A DNA stretch of 64,000 nt from Eutypa lata (taxonomy: Eukaryota; Ascomycota; Sordariomycetes; Xylariales; Diatrypaceae): positions 3,348,001 through 3,412,000 of the forward strand of contig JAKULF010000001.1 of assembly GCA_022661535.1 (NCBI GenBank), written 5' to 3'. Of this stretch, positions 48,855 to 61,230 are shown one piece after another (position 1 is the first letter of the stretch; each line of letters starts with the position of its first letter). The notes under the pieces were generated by a model, which was given only the letters and a program-made list of their open reading frames with translations, did no database searches and had not been told where the DNA came from. Position numbers and translations under genes: made by a program.

Positions 48855-51800
48855 AACCGACTCGCTCAGCAAAAAAACAGCTGATACCAGGAAGGAAAGG
48901 TGTGCCGCTTGGCTAGACTTCCATACCGGCTCATATATACACGTTAATGAATACATTGAACTTCATATCGCAGGGACATGGTATGTTGTAGGGGGGGTCC
49001 CATAGAAGGAACAGATCTCCCCCTCCTGTACCCGTGTACTGGGGGAGACATGTCTTAATTTCTCCCGCGTGGTTAGCGACTTTCCTTCCGGACTTCCGTT
49101 CTTAGGCCACCAGGGCGGGGTGCCGGGTTCCAACAGCTTACCATGTAGCCTAGTGTTCTGGGCGCGTAGTTTAATTAAGCTCTCATTATAAGATCGCATT
49201 ATGCAGGATTGCGATAAGAGAAGAAGACAAAATGGCGAATCCTGGCCGTTGTGACGTGACATGTTGTGGTTTAGGTAGGTAGGTATTAGTAGCGTCGCAT
49301 TCCGCGAAGTCAGGTCACACCTTCACGTGTTGAATTGTTTTCAGTGACCGCGAACACGGGATCATAATTTCCTGCACTGCAACCACATCTTGAGATCATA
49401 CTATCGATAGATGTGTTCGCCTTATCTGGGCACCCTTGCGATGCCGTTACGACTTAACAGAGTAGTCGAGGGACCAACGCTTCAATAATGAAAGTGTCAA
49501 TGAAATTATGCGACGAATATAATAGTCCTAAATATCGTACAGTTTTTATCATCTCATGTCAACGGCAGTTGTATTTCGTTCGTATTAAGGCAGTTGACTT
49601 TGTTCCTGCATGAGATCGACATCGCAGCTGCTGAAACCGGGCAACAGAGGGGGCACCCCGGTTAGCGCCAAAACTCGATTTGCCATTCTCCCTTTCCGTG
49701 CTCGAGGGACGTAATGTAGTTGCGAATAACTAACTGCGTAGGAGTATTTATATTGTGCGTGCATATTTAAAACAACGGCTATGCATGTATATCCCCTCTA
49801 CATGGTGTTAAATTAAATTGTAACGTTCAACTTGAATGGTTTGATTAAGCATTTTGCTACGTACATTTTGAGCGACATCGAAAAGCTTAGCATCGGGTGT
49901 TATCTGCCCTATGGAGTGTGGGGGGACGTTGGGCCCCTCAGGGGTACCCTTGTTTTAAGATAGGAGGTACGTACGACTGGAATGAAACGAACAGTCTTTT
50001 ATACTTCGCAAGCTTTGTTATTTGTGCGACTTACTTGGCTTAAGACTAACCATTTCGTCTTGAAGCTACCTACTAATGTGAGTATGTGTCCTAAGCTATG
50101 TATTCCTGCTATGTATTTCTGCCATGTATGTCCTACTAATACAGCTAACGATCAAACACCCACCAGCTAGCGGCCACCAACTACCATCTACCTCTAGTTA
50201 TTACCCGTCTCACCATCATTACTTTTGACGGCATTTGCACTCGAAATAGCTATAGTAGCTAGATGGTAATAACAACTAGATGAATAATACTTAGCAGCGT
50301 CCTCCATACCGCCTGTACCTTTACTTAATAACGCAAGGCTTGCAATAGCTTCAACTATAAGGGGTTTGCTGTGCTTAGGAGAGCCCTATAATAGGAGGTG
50401 ATTATATAAGATATGTGGGACAGGAGTTGTCTAATTCTCGAGCTTACCACTAGACATAGTGTTTCTTTTGTGCTGTATAGAGAGCTTTCTTTAAGGGAGA
50501 TAAATATACCGCGATCCTGGGCATTGTCGATGTTATATTGAAATGGTTAGTTCAAATATCCAATTCAGATGGAATAGTGCATCGCTAAGTCTATATCGAG
50601 AGAAAAGACGTGTCAGGGGACTAGGCGGATAATCTGGAGTGTGCACTAGATAGTGACCCACTAAGCCAGCTACGGCGCATATATATATCTTAAGGGGTCT
50701 TTTACCCTCATATTATCTACTGCTACGAGCTTCCGGTGAGCTGGTAGCTTCTGTCTTTCACTCCGAATCACCTTATTCTCTGACAAGATGTCTCGATTCC
50801 CCAATTTCATAGGTCAACAGGGCTTGGTATGCCCAGGCAATATTGGGTTTTTGCTTCTTCCTATGGTGCATTGCTGCCCTCGCTGAATTATTACAAATTC
50901 TTTCATTACTTACGCCTAACTTGTATTGCTTAGACCGTTGGTGAGATGAGAGGGTGCTGCACTGTTATCCTAAAAACTAGTATCAACGACGGCTTTCGAC
51001 GAAACGTCCTTGCTATGTCTATTATGACCCTGCTTCCACAAAAATGAGTTGAGTATTAAAAGACTCGCCCGGGGGAGAACGAGACTCGCAATCTCGGTAG
51101 CTTCTATATTATGCTTGTCCTCATCGGCGCACTGTGCATGTTTCTTCGCGTGTTCTCGCCCATGACCACGCAAGTGGGAATCGAACGATCAAATGGCCCT
51201 TTATCTATGTATCGGCTTTCCCATGCTGTTTTATGCGTGGCAACTATGCTATCAAGCCTACTTCCTAGTAGTTTAGCACGGGAAGATGCCAATACACCAA
51301 CTGCAACACTATGTTATTACTTTCTAAGGCATTACCAAAATTGTTTGCTGCGGTGAAAAGGTATGGCGTTGTTCGATGGGCAGCAGTAACTCTGCTGTCA
51401 TTCTTTCCTTTATGTTGCTGGTCCCGGATACAATAACGGCCTACAGACCACTCTGGCTGACCCCTTACTTCCGCAATCCTTAGCGAAAGGACGCTAAATA
51501 CATGGATCACTACGAGTAGACAGTTCCTAACTACAACATTGTCATGTCGGATTGGCTATTCTATTATTGGTCATTAGATTGGAAAATAGGAAGGCTCGTG
51601 GTACGGTGGCCTGAGACGCCCCCCTGGAATACCGGCAATGGTTGGCTAAGATTTATTTCCGTCATAGCGAATTTGAGCCCTTGTTATACCAGTGCCTTAC
51701 TATACGATCCTCTGTCTACAGACCACTTCAGGGGAAACAGTTGTGTAATTTCAGTGACACTTGATTCTGGTGGAGTGCGCTCCCTAAAGCTGCCTGTCGC

Positions 51801-52443
51801 GTATAAATAGCGTTATTGCCACTAGAGCAATATCAGTTCCGTTTTTGCGAGGCAATGCTACCTCCATAGGCCTCCTGTGCCAAGCTGGGCAAGGCCTTGA
51901 TGACATCCCTAACTGCTTCATGAGTGCCCAACGTAGTTTTCGTCCCATTCGTAATAGCAGTGAACATGTCTCATCCTAAGTCTTGTTAAGCATAGTTTGC
52001 AGTGGTGCGATACATTATAAATACGCTCTCTATTATTTCTTGTTTAAGGATGTACTGAGGGTGCGCGCGCAAATCCCAGCCACTAGGCCATCTAAGCTAC
52101 AAACAACAGACGAGCTGCTGGCACAAGTTGATGTCAAATAACCCAGATATCCTGTATAATCCGTTCCTTGTGATAATCCCCCTTACTATATCCTCAGTTT
52201 CCTCGTTATAACCCCTGATTTAGTGCCGCGGAGGATATGGAGCGGGCGAGACGAAGTAGTTGAAATTGATTTATGAACAACGAACATATATAGCGTCAAT
52301 AGTATTAATGACTCTCGTATGTTTCAAACCGGGTTAAGTAAATCTGTTTGATATGTGTAGATATGAATAATCCGTAACTATATGAGAACCAAAACACGCT
52401 GCGACCATACTCACCGTTAAAATTTCGCGAGAACGTCATCTGT
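48855..52443. other. 3.6 kb gene-poor intergenic region
   Basis: The left edge has a TATA-like GTATATATGAG on the minus strand near 48933-48943, about 85 bp before the GH92 copy 2 start. The remainder is A+T-leaning with no supportable gene. It carries tRNA-like scraps: a B-box-like CGTTCGATTCCC on the minus strand (51176-51187), and an A-box-like TGGCCTAGTGGC on the minus strand near 52085, neither in a cloverleaf. It is probably decayed repeat DNA. Confidence 0.45.
48933..48943 (-). promoter_or_regulatory. TATA box candidate of GH92 copy 2
   Basis: The minus strand reads GTATATATGAG about 85 bp upstream of the ATG at 48854. The position supports the chosen start. Confidence 0.4.
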
Positions 52444-53687
52444 TCATTTCCAGAGCTCGGCCGCTATCTTCTCGTCTTTCGCTGTCTTATCCAGCTTGTC
52501 GTTACTCAGCACCCCCACAGGCACTATCAAACACGTGTTAGTCTCTTTCTCCCTCTACTAGCAATATAGCTTGCGAGAACTAAACATTAGACCATGTTCC
52601 TAGAGACTGATCCCTAGGTTCACTGCTTTAGACGAACTACGCATAGAAGATGCAGTAAAGAAAAAGATGTGAAATATAGCTTACTGTAGAAAGCCCCGTT
52701 CACCAACTCATCCCTCCTCGCACCAGCCGCGGCCCAGAGCTGATTGAGACATCCTTCATTCTCCTTCAGTATCTTTATCCCCTGTAGCTTGACTATTCCG
52801 TAGATGAGCCTCCTCCTGAACGGTGGGAGGGAAGTGAGCAGATCTGTTTCGACGACCCCTGGATGAACGGAAACGGCCTTGATACTCGGATATCGCCTTA
52901 CCAACTCTGCTGGATACATGGCGTTGGCTAATTTGCTTTGCCTGTGTGCAAGTAATACGTCAGACAATGCTTCCGTGGGAATGCTTGCTGCTATCAAGGT
53001 CCCTTACCCATATCGGGAATTCTTGGCCAAGAAGGCTTCTTGCGTAGTCTGCAGCGTGGAGAATGTGAAGCCCCCTTTAGGATGAAACATCCAACCGGTT
53101 GAGGTTAGAAATACAAGTCGCACATCCGATCCAGGCACCTCCGCTGTCTTGAGCAGAACTGGCAAGAGCTGCTGTATCACCATAGCATGTGCTAAATGAT
53201 TAATGGCAAAGTGTATCTCGTAGCCGTCCTTGCTCAAACCTGGAGGCTTGTCCATGATCCCAGCATTGCACCTATAATGCTGTTATTAGCAGATCCACAC
53301 CTATAATGTGCCAGTAAACATACATGAGGATATCGAGACGATCATGGGAGAATTTAGCACAAGCCTCCTTGACCGAAGCCAGTGATGTCATATCCATCTG
53401 TAGAAATGTCAAGCCAACCGAGGGGCTCTTGTTCCTGACTTTCTCGACCAGCTCTTCAGCCGAGGTAGGATTACGCCCCGTGAAGTATATATGGGCAGGA
53501 GTATGCGTAGCAAGTGTTTCTACACATGCTTTTCCTAGGCCGGCGGTCCCTGAACTTCGGTTGGTATGTCTGCCTTAGAGACTGCAAAGTACATGAACAA
53601 CTAACCTCCGGTGATGAAGATGACTTTTCCTTCGAGGTTAGGAATGTCCTTCTCCACGTCAAAATTTAGACCATGTGTAGGCGCCAT
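52444..53687 (-). CDS. Short-chain dehydrogenase/reductase (SDR)
   Basis: Spliced as complement(join(52444..52523,52685..52941,53008..53271,53324..53549,53606..53687)), 302 residues. Four introns of 56, 52, 66 and 161 nt close in phase. Rossmann-fold NAD(P)-dependent oxidoreductase: cofactor loop TGGTAGLG (26-33, split across the first intron), LQMDMTSLASV, NAG (about 105-107), catalytic Ser in FLTSTGWMF, and the catalytic Y190-GQS-K194. The end GVLSNDKLDKTAKDEKIAAELWK resembles retinol dehydrogenase/WW-oxidoreductase-like fungal SDRs, but stops a few residues early for the family. Intracellular, without signal peptide or membrane anchor. Substrate unknown; no biosynthetic backbone gene nearby. 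Confidence 0.88.
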
Positions 53688-54244
53688 GATGATAGGTTTC
53701 AGACACTGTTAGACTAAGGGGTGTCAAGTTCAGTGAAGAGTACGGATTGGAGACAATAATTCATCTTAGGAACTACAATTCTTTTTATACCGTTCTTTCT
53801 TCTCCTCTCATCCATAGACAAAGGATGTTCAACTATGCGGAAATTGTTGAAGCCCGATATGGAATTTCACAGTCTCACTGACGAATTAGGGACGAGCTTC
53901 ACAATATGGCCAAATAGGGTAAAACGTATATGCAGGATAAGCAGTCTGCAGGTCTCCACAGGGCACATATGGAAGGATCTCAGAACTAAGCTTTTTTTGG
54001 ACCTTAGCTGAGTATTATAATTGTTAGATCTATCTATCTAGAAGTCGGCGGCGGCGCAATTGTAAGAATCAACGCTCTTTCATTCTCTACAAAGTTCTGG
54101 CTGTTCCGCGTCGACGGACCTCAAAAATCTCCGAGAACTAAGCTAGTACTTTGATGAATCTTAGATGCACACGAGCAATCCCCGAGCCCGAAGTAAGGTC
54201 ACTTTCTACAGTGGACCCGGCCGGTAAAGACCTGCTTATCAAGC
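53688..54244. promoter_or_regulatory. Divergent promoter region of SDR and bZIP genes
   Basis: 557 bp between the SDR start (minus) and the bZIP start (plus). The two genes could share regulation. No specific binding site recognised. Confidence 0.4.
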
Positions 54245-55410
54245 ATGGATCAGTTGCGTGAGGTACGTCTGTCTCTATTGTACTTTCTTGCTCTATTGGC
54301 GCGGCAATACTGGTCTGGGGGAAAAGATTCTCACCAACAAGTAGGCACGTATCAAGGATGACGTCTGGACCGGCTTATCAAGTCCAGCCGAACGTAGGAG
54401 GCGGCAAAATCGTCTCCACCAGCGGGCATGGCGTACGTTAGTTCTTGATTTCCGTGCCTAAGTAGTTTTGCATAACTTCGATCCCTAATCCAGACCCCGC
54501 TACAGGGAAACGCAAGGGGGAGCAAAACAGGACATCTCAGAAATATGGACAATTTGAAACGAATCCAGCAGAGCCGACGACGATGAATCAAACTGCAGCG
54601 TCGGGCGTGAATGAGCCTCCTTGGCATCAAATCAAGGAATACCTAACACCGCACGCGCGCATGCCCGCGGCCCATCAAATAAATGGGCAACCCTTCGAGT
54701 TCTGGGAGCACCTCAGGGAAGAACGTCGACTGTTTAACGAAGCTGCTTTATCACAGAGATTGATGTCCCTAGTTCTAGGCATGCGTCAGCTTCCGGAAGA
54801 CGGATCTCTTTCTAAACAAGGCCGGGAGAAACTTATCGCTCCCATGATCCCATATGTTACTAAAAGTATACGACACCATTGTGTCCTACCTTCCTTCTCA
54901 TTTCCATTGTCCCCAGATTATCAACTCCTTGTTCTGGTCCAATACAACGTCCTCCGAGCTACGCTCACCAACTTGTCTCTCATGTCTCTCCTGGACCGCC
55001 TACCCGAGGAATGCGGCGCGGCTTTCAACATGAAGGATTTAACGCCCCCACCAGAGAACATCCCCCCGTCTTTTCAGCCTACTCCGGTTCAGAAAAGGAT
55101 CTGGCATGACCCTTGGATAGACATCATACCATGGGCAAGCATGCGCGATAGCCTGATTCTACACGCGGGGAGCTATGACGAAGATGATCTATGTAATGAC
55201 ATGGCTGGTGGACTTTACGAAGGATATCATGACTCGGAAACTAGGGGACTGATTATCTGGGGCGAGCCGTGGTCTGAAAGTGGTTGGGAGGCGAGCGAGG
55301 GGTTCGTAGAGAAATGGGGATTCTTGTTAAAAGGGTGTGATACGTTACTCGCAGCTACAAATCATTGGAGAGAAGCTAGGGGTGAGGAGAGGCTCATTTT
55401 GGAGGTATGA
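54245..55410 (+). CDS. bZIP-type transcription regulator with DUF3425 domain
   Basis: Spliced as join(54245..54262,54345..54432,54494..55410), 340 residues. The first exon encodes six residues (MDQLRE). Introns of 82 and 61 nt use GTACGT donors, and the phases close. Exon 2 holds a fungal bZIP basic region, KDDVWTGLSSPAERRRRQNR followed by LHQRAW, and exon 3 continues with a second basic patch (GKRKGEQNRTSQK). No leucine heptad follows. The C-terminal DUF3425 domain is clear: YNVLRATLTNLSLM, PVQKRIWHDPWIDIIPWASM, RDSLILHAG, DEDDLCNDMAGG and IIWGEPW. Proteins of this layout are nuclear regulators in filamentous fungi, often next to metabolic genes. It is divergent from an SDR and upstream of a GH92 gene. 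Targets unknown. Confidence 0.85.
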
Positions 55411-55844
55411 ACATTTTGCCTGTCTCGTCACACATTTATTTCCCATGCGAATTTATAGGCACTTTGATAATAAATGTTAGTTAGGCGAAGCGCTATTTAT
55501 CAGTGTAAAAATAGTAACGCTTTTGGCAAGGATAACCCAAGAAGCTACCGATCTCTGGGGCTAGGTAGAAACAGGTCACCCAATCTCACATCGACTAATT
55601 ATCGGCTGTCTAGTTGACTTACGGGTTCAGCTCGGCAACAAGGCTATGCGGTCCCAGGCGATAATGGGTCCTCGGCACTAAAGCTAGGTATACTTGATCT
55701 ACCGAAGCCCACTTCCCATAGAACCGACAATTAGACTTATATACAAGAAAGAATAGGGGCGACGGTGACACCAAACCCGCGTTTGGGTAGATGAATATCA
55801 TGAACTATCAAACCGTTAAATCATTCGAAGCTCGCGATAGCGCT
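55411..55844. other. Intergenic region between convergent genes
   Basis: 434 bp between the 3' ends of the bZIP gene and GH92 copy 3. No gene seen. Confidence 0.5.
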
Positions 55845-58015
55845 CTACTTCGTAGCCCAATCCGTAGGCGTCTCACTCATTTCGAACCGAATCAAGCGTG
55901 CAGTAACAAGGTCCACATGTCTAATAACAGGCCCATCTACCCGTCTCCCATCAACACTAAGCCCCTTCACATACGGCAACGTCGGAGCCCCGGGGGCCTC
56001 AATAACCAGAGTCCGCTCGCCACACCCCTCTGCGCCGATCTCGCCACCAGTCGCGGCACCAGGAGGCAGCCGTACAGCGACCTTCTCGAAGAACGGCGAG
56101 CCGACGACATACTCGTCCGCAGCGGGGTTGACGGGGTAGAAGCCGAGCGCGGAGAAGACGTACCAAGCGCTCATCTGGCCGAGATCCTCGTTGCCGCCGA
56201 GGCCCGCGCTCGTGGCGTTGTACTCGCCCCACGCGATGGCGCGGATGCGCTCCGCGGCCGCGCCGGGGTCCCCGATCAGCGAGTATAGGTACGGGATGTG
56301 GTGCGAGGGCTCGTTGCTGTGCACGTTATGGCCGCCGTCGAAGTGCGCATCGAGCTTAGCCTTCATGCCGGCGCGACCGTGCGCGAACAAACCCGCCAGC
56401 CCCTCCACGTCGTGCAGCACGTCGAACGTGTACGCCCACTTGTCGCCTTCGGTCCAGCCCCAGGTGTCGTCGTTAACCCAGGAGCCGTTCGCATTGCGGG
56501 CCTGCATGAACTCCGTCGCCGGGTTCCAGAGCTTCGCGTAGTTGCCGGCCCTCCGCTCCAGCGCGCGCGCTGCATCTTCTTCTTCGCCCGCAGCTCGCGC
56601 CACCACCGCGCACGCGGCGTCGTCGAAGGCGTAGTCGAGCGTCCGCGACGCGGACTCGGACCAGCGGTCGTTGTCGACCCAGCCGTGCTCCAGGTAGCTG
56701 GTCAGGCCCGCGCGGGCCTCGTACGGCGTGTCGGGCTGGCGGTCGTAGTAGAGTAGTTCGGCGTCGCGCTCGGGCGGCTCGTAGGCGTCCTTCCGCACGG
56801 CGTCCCAGGCGGCGCGGAGGTCGAAGGAGCGGAAGCCGCGCGACAGCGCGTTCGCGAGCACGGCATCCGCGTTCGTCGCGATCATGATGTTGGTCTCGAC
56901 CATGTTGGCCCACATGGGCAGGCGGCCCGTCCAGTCGAAGATCTGTAGTAGGGAGCGCATCATGCCGTTCACGCGCTCGGGGGCGAATAAGGTCAGTAAC
57001 GAGTGCTCGGCCCGGTAGGTGTCCCAGATGCTCCAGGATTGGTAGTACGAGTCGTTCGTCTGCTGCACGCTGTCGGTATATCCGTTGTAGAATTTGCGCG
57101 TGCACCTCGCGTGACTACTGGTAGGCTCTGAGAAGTCAGAGGGGTATTGCAGTGCGTGGAATAGACCCGTGTACCGGATTGTGCGCGGGTCGTGGTCCGC
57201 GGAGGTGGAGTTGACGCCCTCGATCGTTACCCGTCCTAGCTTCTCTAGCCAATTTGACTTGACGTGCTCCACGGTGTCTTCGAATGAAGTTCCATCGGGA
57301 ACTTCGATGTCTAAGTTCTTCCGTGCCTGTTCGACACTGACGAAGGACACCCCTGTTCGAACTTCTACTCGCTTGGTATCAGACCGGAATCTTACGTAGG
57401 CCCCAAGAGTTTCCCCGGTAGCGCGCACAGCACCATGCGAGATATCGCCCCTGAGTGTCGTCCCGTACGACTCAAAGGGTTCCGAGAACCTAGATACGAA
57501 GTACCCTCTAAAGGAAGCCGGCTTGTCGGGTCCCAGTCGGTAATCTTGCCGCTGGGGATTGCTGCCGGCGATCTCTCGGTTCTGAGGATCGATTTGGACT
57601 TTCCCAGTCCAGTTCTGGCGGGATACCTGCACGAACACATAAGGCTGCAAGTCGTTCTCAATGGCAGTGCTTCCACCTTGCTCGAAGTCCAGACGTAAAT
57701 AGCTGGTGTGCGCATTCCCGCTCATTGCAACTCGGATACCACGTTCGTAACTAGTTGGCTCAGTTTCGAGCTCGAGTTCTCTCTTCAATATGCGCCCATT
57801 CGCACCGTCACGAACATCGTCCGGGACGGTACCCGCACCTCCGGGCACAGGCCCCTCGCCTGCCGCTTCCTCGGTCAACTCCCATCCGTGCTCCCCAGTG
57901 GTATTCGCATCCAAAAGAATCTCGTACACATAAGGAGTAGCGATCTCATCGCGCTTGCGAAACGCCAGGCCCCGCTGTTCGAATAGTGGTTTCACCTCCG
58001 AACCCCATCCGGGCG

Positions 58016-58021
58016 TTAGCA
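58016..58021 (+). repeat. Left target site duplication (RIP-altered)
   Basis: TTAGCA, matching TCAGCA on the other side except for C-to-T at a CpA. In the gene this turns a Leu codon CTG into CTA on the minus strand, which is silent. Confidence 0.8.
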
Positions 58022-61000
58022 CCAGCGGTTTTAATAATTAAGTTAATAATTGCATTATTTAAATAACTAACTAATTTTAACTATATAATTAAGGAATTTT
58101 CTGCTTTAATAAGTTAAATTAAAGTTCGTTATTTAATTAATATTATTTATAAATTATTTATTATATTTAATAAATATATATAAAGAATTTTTAATAACGA
58201 AATTAATCGAAAACGAACGATTTTAAAGTTATTTATAATATTTTAAAAAAGATTCGTAATATTTTAAATAATATTATAAATTTTAAAAAATAATTATAAA
58301 TACGGTTTCGATTTATTTAATTTTTAAATTTATTAATTTAATTATTAAAATATTATTTTTTTTATTAAAATTAATTTTTTTTTAAATTTTTCGATTTCTT
58401 AAATTATTATATTATTTATTATTACTTTTTAATTTTTTTTAAAATATTTAACGCTTTTTAATTTATACGTTAAAGCGTTATTATTATTATTATATAACGC
58501 GTATTTATTTATTAACGATTTTTTAAAATTAAAGTTTTTAAATTATTTAACGTAATTTAAAAAAATTATTTTAAATAACGTTTAATTTCGTTTTATATTT
58601 TATTAACGAATAATAAAATTTTATTTATATTTTTAATATTTTAAATTTTAATTAATATATTATTTTTATTACGAAAAAAGTAAAAAATAATAATTATATA
58701 ATGAAAATTAAAAATAATAAAATTTAATATTACTTTTTTTATAATTAAAAAAATAAAACGAAAATCTTTAATATTAATTTAATAAATAATCGAAATCTTT
58801 TAATTTTTTTTTAAATAAAATAAATTTATTTTTATTTTTAATTTATAAATAAATTTAAAATTATTTTAAACGTATATTTATACGTAATACGTTTAAAAAA
58901 TATTAAAAGTTATTTATAAAATATATTATTTAATATAATATTTCTTTATATATTTACATTTAAAATTAATATTATTATTTAATAACTTTTTTTAATTATA
59001 ACTTTATTATTAATTTATTTTATATTTTCGTTAATATTTTATAAAATTAATTTAAAAAAGCCTTTAAGTTCGCGCGCGTTATTATTATATATTAACTTTA
59101 AAACGAAGTTTTTTCGATTTTTTTTTAATATATAAAAATTATTTAATAAAAAAAAATACTTAATATAATAATTTACTTTATTAATTAAAAATAAAAATTA
59201 CGTATAAAACTTATTATTTTTTAATATATTATAAATAATTATATTATAAAAAATATAATATTTTATTTATTAAAAGTAATAAATTTATATAATATTAAAA
59301 ATAAATTTACGTTTTTTATTTTAAATAATATTAAAAGTTAATTTTTTAATAAATTTATATAAAACGTTTATTAATTTAATATTTATAATTAATAATAAAG
59401 CTTTATAATTAATGTTTTTTTCGTTTATTTCTTTTTTAAATATTTAATAAATTTTAAATTAAATAAATAAATAAAATAATTATTATATAACGCTTTTATT
59501 ATTAAAGTTATATTATTAATATTATAATTATTATTTTCGTTTTTATTAAAAAAAAAATTTAAAAAGTATTATAATTATAACGATAAATAAAACTTATAAA
59601 GTAAATACTTTTACGTTATAATATTTTTAAGCGAAAAATAAATACGATAAAAATTAATAAAAATTTTTAAAATTATAAAATTACTTTTAAAATATTTTAA
59701 AAGTATTTTAATAAAAATAACGAAAATAATAATAATATAAATAACTTTATATTTAACGTTTTTATTTACGATTTTAATAATAAAATTAATAAATTAAGTT
59801 ATTTTTTTAAAATATATAATAATATAAAATAAAATAAAATATTAAAAAAAAATATTTTTTAATTTTTAAAAAAGTTTTTAATTAATTTTATTATATATAA
59901 ACTCGACTTAATATAATATTTATAAATTACGATATTTTCGAAAAAAATTAATATTATTTTAAAAAAGTTAAAGTTATATTAAAATCGTTTAAAAAAATAA
60001 CTTTTTAATATAAAAGTAATTAAATTATTATTAATATTATAATAATATTATTTTATTATTTTAAAATTAAACTTTAAAAATAATTTAATAAGTTTAAATT
60101 ATTAAATAAAGATTTCGAAAATAATATATAAATTTTATATTTTTTTAATTAATAATTATTATTAATTTTAATTTTTATTAATTTAATTTATACGATTTTT
60201 TTTTAAATTATATTAATTTTTTAAAATAATTATATTTATTTTTTATAAATATTTAATTAACGTATTTTAAAATATAAACGAATTTAAATTAAATATAATT
60301 AAAAAGTATAAACTTATTTATATATTTATAAAAAAAAATAATATTAAATTTAATAAAATAAATTTTAAAAATTTAAATATATAAAACTTTTATAAAATTC
60401 GTAATAAATTAAAACGTATTTATAAAAAGTTTTAAAAATATTATAAAGTATTAAAAAAGATTATTATATATTAAGCTTTTATCGTTTTTTATTTTCGTAA
60501 ACGCTTTAAAGATTTTAAATAATTAAATTTAATTTTAATATAAAACGTAAAATAATAAATTATTAATTATTAACTTTAATATTACGTTAATTAAAATATT
60601 ACCGTTAATATAATTATAATAACGACTTTTAAGCTTTTATTTAAATTTATAAAAATTAAAAAAATATTAATTAATATTTTATTTAATAAAAAAAACGAGT
60701 TTTTTAATTTTAATAATAATAATAATAATAAATTATAAAAGTATTTTAAAATAAAAAAAACAAACTTTATCGTTATAAATAAAAACGTTTTTAAATAATA
60801 AAAAGATTATTAAAAGAAATTTTTTAAATTTAATCGATTCGCTTTTAATATATTATTAACGTTTATTATATTAATTAAATATAAAAAGATATTTAATTAA
60901 TATAAATTAACGATAATTTTATAACGTTAAAAAATAAAAATAATCTTTTTAAAAATTATTTAATATTTAAAACATTAATTTAATAACGATTTTAACGAGT

Positions 61001-61224
61001 TATAATAAATAATATAATAAAAAATAATAAATTTAAAATTTTTAAAAAGCTTTATAACTTTTATAATATTATTAAATTAATTTTTAAATCGATATTTAAT
61101 ATATTTAAATAAATTAAAGTATAAATAACTTTAAATTAATTAGTTATAAGTTATTGTTTATTTATGTTTATATTTAATAATTAATGGAAAAATCGTTATT
61201 TAACTTAACTATTAAAACCGCTGG
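58022..61224. mobile_element. 3.2 kb RIP-mutated inverted-repeat transposon inserted in GH92
   Basis: Roughly 90% A+T by eye. The ends are inverted repeats: the left begins CCAGCGGTTTTAATAATTAA and the right, read inward on the minus strand, begins CCAGCGGTTTTAATAGTTAA; about 28 bp match. Flanks are TTAGCA (58016-58021) and TCAGCA (61225-61230), a 6 bp target duplication differing by one C-to-T in CpA context. Inside, surviving C is mostly in CpG with CpA and CpC nearly absent, the mark of RIP plus remaining CpG. No reading frame survives, so the transposase and superfamily cannot be read. Confidence 0.88.
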
Positions 61225-61230
61225 TCAGCA
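61225..61230 (+). repeat. Right target site duplication
   Basis: TCAGCA directly outside the right inverted repeat; the unaltered copy of the duplication. Confidence 0.8.

Noticed and set aside
48855..48956. In-frame ATG upstream of GH92 copy 2
   Set aside because: Would hide the signal peptide behind 34 residues and overlap the TATA-like sequence at 48933-48943.
58022..61224. The A+T-rich block as a very long intron, a centromere piece or a mitochondrial insert
   Set aside because: It has inverted-repeat ends and a target duplication, splits a codon at the duplication without usable splice sites, and its surviving C is largely in CpG, which fits a RIP-mutated transposon.
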